From Camillea tinctor (taxonomy: Eukaryota; Ascomycota; Sordariomycetes; Xylariales; Xylariaceae), in contig MU394057.1 of NCBI GenBank assembly GCA_022578605.1, positions 620,001 to 684,000 of the forward strand: a DNA stretch of 64,000 nucleotides, in the 5' to 3' direction. The position numbers and the translations under genes were made by a program. Below are positions 58,756 through 64,000 of this stretch, one piece after another (position 1 is the stretch's first letter; the number at the start of each line of letters is the position of its first letter). A model generated the notes under the pieces. It made no database searches. It had not been told where the DNA came from and saw only the letters and a program-made list of their open reading frames with translations.

Positions 58756-60224
58756 ACCGGTAAATAATCATGCACGATATCCAAAGGTATCCAAAAATGT
58801 AAGCTCAATTCTAGAAGCATGGAACAAGTCATTGTGCTAATATTTCGTTTCTGCTCAGGGATCCTTTGGTTGCACATGATCAACTGTGCCGTACTGCATC
58901 GACTATCCTTTCCGCGTCCAAATTCCTGTTTTCGTTTCCTATTTGCTACTTTATTCGTTTTTTACACAGGTCCTCGATTCAACACGAGTAGGTCGAGATG
59001 AGATCCACATAACCTAGGTAGTTCACGGGTTGGAACTGCAGGTGCGACATCATACAGGAGCCTCTCAACTAGGTTTCCATGTTCCTACATCTCTACTTAA
59101 GGTGCCTATTTGTTTTACCTCGTACGGAACTGCTCATGTCGCCGGTTCTACTTGATATTTTATTTCCTATGTCATTCAGGTGTATTCCCACTGTCCTTAT
59201 GGTTGTATCAAGGTGAGCATAAGGATCCCCACCCGTGGGAAACGGTACATGACTAACATTGAACATAAGGATACCATGGACCACCGCAATTTTCTCTACC
59301 AATCTGCCAACAACAAAGATAGAAGGGAGAAGTACAATACTCAAGTTTCAACTTCTCCACAACTACCAGAAATACCCTACTCGAATGCCTTAGGGTTAAC
59401 GCAGAGGAATGGTGGATGATCCAAGGGGTCTTTGACGCTATGGACGGGAATACCGAGCTGTATATTAGGTTACGCGATTTAAGTAGTGAAGGGTTTGCCT
59501 TCTACCGAAAAGTTCAGTTGTTTTTTCTGCCAATTTACATCACTGTGCTTATAGCCTTATTGCCAGCTATCCGTCTGGAGAGTGGAGTGCTGGGAACTTC
59601 ATGGTCATGCCACTGCCATAATACTTGTAATAGACCCAGGTAACCCATAGTAACGAGCAAACAAAAACAATTAAGTGAAACAAAGGGAAGGCGAGCTGAT
59701 AACCGTGTAAGTGGTCTAGGTTAAGCTATTGCCCAGGATGATGTCATTTGGGATTGGAACCTGCCTAATCAGTCCCAATGCCCAATCAGAAGAGCTGTAG
59801 GACTTGAAACCAACCCCAATTGAGCAATAATGGTGATCTTTAGTCACCCAGGATTCAATCAAATTACAGTTAAATCATACCTCAATATTCTATGGGAACT
59901 TCTTAGACTAAGGTGTGGGGCCACTGCACTGTTCATTCTTCCAGATCAGCAAGATAAGGGGGTTAACGAAGGGAGCAAAGATGATATTGTACTCTACTGA
60001 CATTCAAATTATTCTCTTGAGTGTTACACTGACAACTTGCAAAGAACCATTGTTGACCGTTAACTGAGAAATGCTACATAAATAGAGAAGATAAATCTAG
60101 TATTCAAAGAGCGTGAACATTTATGCTGCTTCCTAAAGATCGTTTCGGGGTCAATATGCCCCTCTTCCACCCCAACATAAATGTAATATGTAGACCAAAT
60201 AGAACTAGAACGATTTCAGCCTTG
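58756..60224. other. Intergenic, no gene seen
   Basis: Includes ORFs of up to 80 codons around 59180-59643 without domains or splice logic. Likely 3' regions of the convergent regulator and A-T-R genes. CCTAGGTAG at about 59013. Confidence 0.55.
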
Positions 60225-63200
60225 TTAAAGACCCCACCCTGGCAACCATTTTGCCATATCCTCTGCCTTGACCGGAAGCAGAGTTGCTGCTGTCTCGCTC
60301 GCGCCTAGCAGGTTACTAACTTCGAACCTGACGGGCGGGCTATCATCTAACAGTGTCTTCTTGTAAAAGTCGATCAGTTTCGCAGCGGGGTTAACATGAA
60401 TAAGGTGATGCCCCTTCTCGCTTTTCTCAAGACGTTCAACCCACTCGGCAGCCGGCACCACGTCCAAGGGTCCGGCCCTTTCAAGTCCAGGCAGGAGCTC
60501 AGCCCATGGCGTCGTTGTAGGGTTAACCACGTTGTATACGAGGAGTCCGGCCACATCTCTGCGCTTTGAAGCAACGCACACGATCTCGGCAGTGATAGCA
60601 CCTAGCTTATCGACCGGAACCCAATTGACCTCCTGGCTACCTAGAGAGCTTGGGACGGCACCGATAAACTTCGAGCTTTGAACGAGAGATGGGACCCATT
60701 CTGATGCATTCCAGGTCCCTCCTCCTGAAAGAGGGCCGCATACCTGCCCAACTCGAAGTACAGTGGCCGGTCTGTCCAGATATGAGGAGTAATTAGCCAT
60801 CAGGCGCTCGCATATATACTTAGATCGGGCGTATCCCTGTGGGAGGAGACTCTTCGCGTGGTCCAAATGAAGGATATTCTCTGGGACTTTGACCTCACTA
60901 CCACTGAATGCCATCGACGATGCGGCGGAGACACTTGATACGAACAGTACCCTTGGGCTATTTGGACCCTCTGCTGCCAGCCTGAAAATGTTCAACAGGG
61001 TTTCAAACTGCGGTTCCATGGACTCGAGGCTAAGCAGGAAGTTCACAGGGTACGCATTGTGGATAATAGATGTCGTCTCTTGCACCAGCGAATCGTATAC
61101 ATCGTCCGACAACCCGAGCTTTGGGTCTGAAGATTTCACCTGGAGGAATACAACTCTGCTATTATTAGCATGCAATTCTGGTAATCCCCTGGCTTTGAAC
61201 GATGCGGCATGAGATTTGGCATCTGCGTTTCGGTTAAGACAGTACACTTTCTTCACATCATTTCGGGAGAGAAGAGAAGAAAGAATGTACGACCCAAGGG
61301 AGCCACTTGAACCGGTAAGTATACAAGTCTCGACATCATTCATGCTTCTTGTTTGCATTGAAATGCTCCTAGGAAGCTTCTGAATCTCGGCGTCGTATTT
61401 CTTCAAGAGCTCCACAGTCAGGTCGTTTATTCTTTTCTCGCCTGACTCATTCGAGTTTTCGGCCCGAGATAGCATCTCAGATAGACTGACAGCGAGTTGA
61501 CGTATCGTTGGTGCGCCGTATATCATTCTGCTATCTACTTGTTGGACTTTATGGGTATCGATGCCATATGCTCTTAACCCTGCTTTTAGTTGTGCTATGA
61601 GCACAAAAGTAGATAGCGAGTCGAGACCGAAGTCTAGCAGATTGTCATCAACCCCAATACTACTATTATCAGTATCGTCAAGGAGCGTCCCTGAGAACAG
61701 TTCTCTTAAGAAGGGTATTAGGTCCTGAGTTTTGGTGGACGATGGGAGGGCTATCCCACTAGTCAACAGTCCTTCTTCAACATCCTCATATCGTTTGTTG
61801 ATTTCCTCTTCGAAGGCCTGTACGGTGAGTCTACGCTGGATAGTGCCTTTGCCAGCTCGTAAAAATGGCTTATTATCCGGGGCAAATAAAACTAGCTCCT
61901 TTGGAACACGTCCAAATTTGGGAGCCTTCTTGTTCGCATCCTCGATGATAGGCCAAATAGCGTCTAACTGTGAAGCGGTCGATCCCGCCTTCATTTCGAT
62001 CAAAACGCAAAGTCTAAATCGGTGCGAGCCTGCTACGAGCGCCCCAGTCACATCTGGGTGAGCAGAAATCTCGTTTTCCATCTCTGTTGGGTCCATTTTT
62101 AATCCGTTGGACATGGCAATCCAATTGTCCCTTCGACCCTTATATATCCAGGAGCCTTGTTTGCCTTCCACGGGTGAAAACAGGTCAGAAGTTCGGAATT
62201 CGGTCTCAAGTTGGGGGTTGGTATGGAAGAACCCATACGCTCGGTTGATAAGCTCAGTTCGTGGGTACACGAGCTCGTATATTCCTGGAGATATCTCCTC
62301 CATGCGCTGCCCGAGTTCAATAAACTTGAAGGATTTCCAGTGCGAATCATCATCTGAAAGTTGCAAATGCGCTAGGCCTCCTTCTGTACTTCCTAGAACA
62401 TTAATTGGGCATGGTATTCTCTTGATTAGGTTCGTTACGCGAGAGGCATTTAAGGGCCCTCCCCCACAGGTGACGGGCTTGAGTGTAGCCAACACATCTA
62501 GTCCAGGGGGGTAACAAAGCATAGCTTCAAGCAAAGAAGGAGTCAAGCAAGCAGTGGTGCACTTCCCCTCTTGTATCATGGCTGTAAGGTTCTCGGGGAT
62601 GAGGCTTGTCCCAGCTTCTGGGAGAACTAGAGTAGTGTTACAATAGAAGCTCCATAGACATACACCTATGCCAGCGAACTAAGATTTTAGTTAGATATAG
62701 CCAATTGTCAAATAGCCATAACAGGAGCACCGGCTTACGTGATAGATCTTGTATGTCATAAGAATATTGTTTTCGCCGCTATAGAGATCACGCAAGGCAT
62801 TCGAACCATTGCCGTTAATGGGAACAATAGATGTGTCGAGGAATGAAGGTACTGTCGACGTTGCCAGGTTATTCCAATATATGGGCTTTGGATGACCTGA
62901 TGTCCCTGATGTATGAAGTCCCATGAATATAGTGTCCCTCACATCGTCAAAAGACTTTTCGAAAGGATAAGTCGGTACGACTTCATCCTCAAATAGGGTT
63001 TCAAAATCAGGAGAGGCGATATGGTAGATTGTCCCTTTCGTTGCATTCAGGAGAGGGTCCAGCATCTTAGCAGCTTCTGGAGCATATATGAGAGTCTTTG
63101 CTCCCACCGTATCGAAAAACCCCTGGTTCGCTGGGAGCTGGTTGGAAGGAGACGGGAAAATAACCTGACAAAGTACTTGAGCTAGGATTCTTGAGTATAT

Positions 63201-63515
63201 TTGGCAGGAAAATCCGGAGAACGGAATTAGGATGCTTTAGCGATCAAGGCATTTATGACTTACACATTTTCCCGTTTTTATAGCCGCAATGACCCATACG
63301 ACGTATCTGATATCATTAACCCCCATGTAGAGGACCTTGTCATCCAGCACCTTCTCGGTAAGAAACCAAGATGCTCTATTTGATGCATTCTCGATATCGA
63401 AATAGCTTATGTGGCGACATACTCCATTGGTGCCAACAAGTGTAGCATATGGCTTTGACCTATGCTGCTGTCGCCTAATGGCATTAGGCACTAAATGCTC
63501 GGTTGTTCGGAACAT
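60225..63515 (-). CDS. NRPS-like adenylate-forming reductase (A-T-R)
   Basis: Intact 1043 aa enzyme in three exons (63515-63264, 63164-62739, 62678-60225), all introns phase 0. It activates a carboxylic or amino acid with ATP, loads it on a carrier domain and reduces it with NAD(P)H to an aldehyde or alcohol. The adenylation domain has TSGTSGHPKP at 169-178, GSTEGG, and YKGRRDNWIAMSNGLK (A8 region). The carrier domain has Ser580 in DFGLDSL. The reductase domain has the Rossmann loop GSSGSLG at about 682 and the Tyr842/Lys846 pair in YARSKYICERL. There is no condensation domain, so it is not a peptide synthetase. Relatives include alpha-aminoadipate reductase (Lys2) and aryl or keto-acid reductases; this one is not Lys2, whose residues and size differ. 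No other cluster genes are visible to its left; the window ends 0.5 kb to its right. Confidence 0.93.
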
Positions 63516-64000
63516 TGACAGTTTTGATGTTTAGTGTTGGTTCATGAATTTGTAGCTATAAAGTAACAAGGAATGAGCGTCAGTATCGAGCCGGTGTATA
63601 AAGGGGTATTTATTAACGTGGCATATGTCAAAGCCCCTATCTACTATACACACTCTTAGACTCAAAAGTCGGGGTTGCCGCCTGCTTCCGCCAATTATTT
63701 TAATTTCTACTACGCTCAGTATTTTTGATTCGGGGACCGGATAGACTACGGATCGAGACTCAAGATCATACATCTTGTAATATTTACACAACCTAAGTAG
63801 ATCAATATGGCTAGGTGATAAATTCGATATCATTGGTTGTCTATGTAATTCTTCCTATATCCACTACTACAACTCCTTGAGAGGCTTTTGTAAATGTACG
63901 CAACACAATGCTTGTATAACAAGATATTGACCAGCAGAATTGCACGAGGCTGTGTTGATGTATCCCATTCCTAAGATATTCCAGGAATCCTTAGCAACCG
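63516..64000. other. Upstream region of the A-T-R gene
   Basis: Promoter side of the A-T-R gene to the window end. An ORF at 63531-63833 has no recognisable domain and is probably chance. Confidence 0.55.

Noticed and set aside
59180..59643. Two short ORFs between the regulator and the A-T-R gene
   Set aside because: No domain, no splice logic, no promoter-like signal; likely chance.

Overview
This is a window of nuclear DNA from a filamentous ascomycete (Pezizomycotina, probably Sordariomycetes). Genes carry short GT-AG introns with CTAAC/CTGAC-type branch sites. Recognisable fungal housekeeping genes are present (twinfilin, a Sfc1/AcuL-type mitochondrial carrier, a SconB/Met30-type F-box WD protein, two Lag1-type ceramide synthases), and intergenic DNA is AT-rich with recurring CCTAGG(T) motifs. 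All gene calls come from reading ORFs, splice signals and protein motifs by eye; no database search was possible.

Layout. 1-6.2 kb: 3' part of an MFS anion:cation symporter, a ferric-reductase-like flavocytochrome with an iron-type GATA site in its promoter, a DUF218/YdcF-like protein and a salicylate-hydroxylase-like FAD monooxygenase. 6.2-15.1 kb is gene-poor: a tiny possible secreted peptide, three tandem copies of a ~242 bp repeat, then the decayed 3' two-thirds of an NRPS-like A-T-R reductase whose stop codons fit C-to-T/G-to-A change. 15.1-32.2 kb is the secondary-metabolism part: a small secreted cysteine-containing protein, two SAM methyltransferases (one LaeA-like, intron-dense, with an apparently damaged splice donor) and a complete highly reducing polyketide synthase (KS-AT-DH-MT-ER-KR-ACP, 2589 aa over eight exons). 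32.9-40.7 kb is housekeeping (twinfilin, succinate/fumarate carrier, SconB). 40.7-49 kb is gene-poor with a broken HeLo-like-domain gene and two unrecognised proteins. 49.2-53.6 kb holds two tandem ceramide synthases. 54.3-58.8 kb holds an intronless GH42 beta-galactosidase and a short Zn2Cys6 regulator. 60.2-63.5 kb holds an intact NRPS-like A-T-R enzyme.

How they may work together. The HR-PKS, its upstream methyltransferases and perhaps the FAD monooxygenase, MFS transporter and secreted protein could form a polyketide cluster bounded on the right by twinfilin. No stand-alone release enzyme, P450 or pathway regulator was found next to the PKS, and the neighbouring reductase is dead, so a product cannot be predicted. 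The ceramide synthase pair recalls the Lag1-type self-protection genes of the fumonisin cluster, but it lies 17 kb away behind housekeeping genes, so that link is only a hypothesis. I did not find a clearly novel multi-gene system; the best leads are listed as findings.
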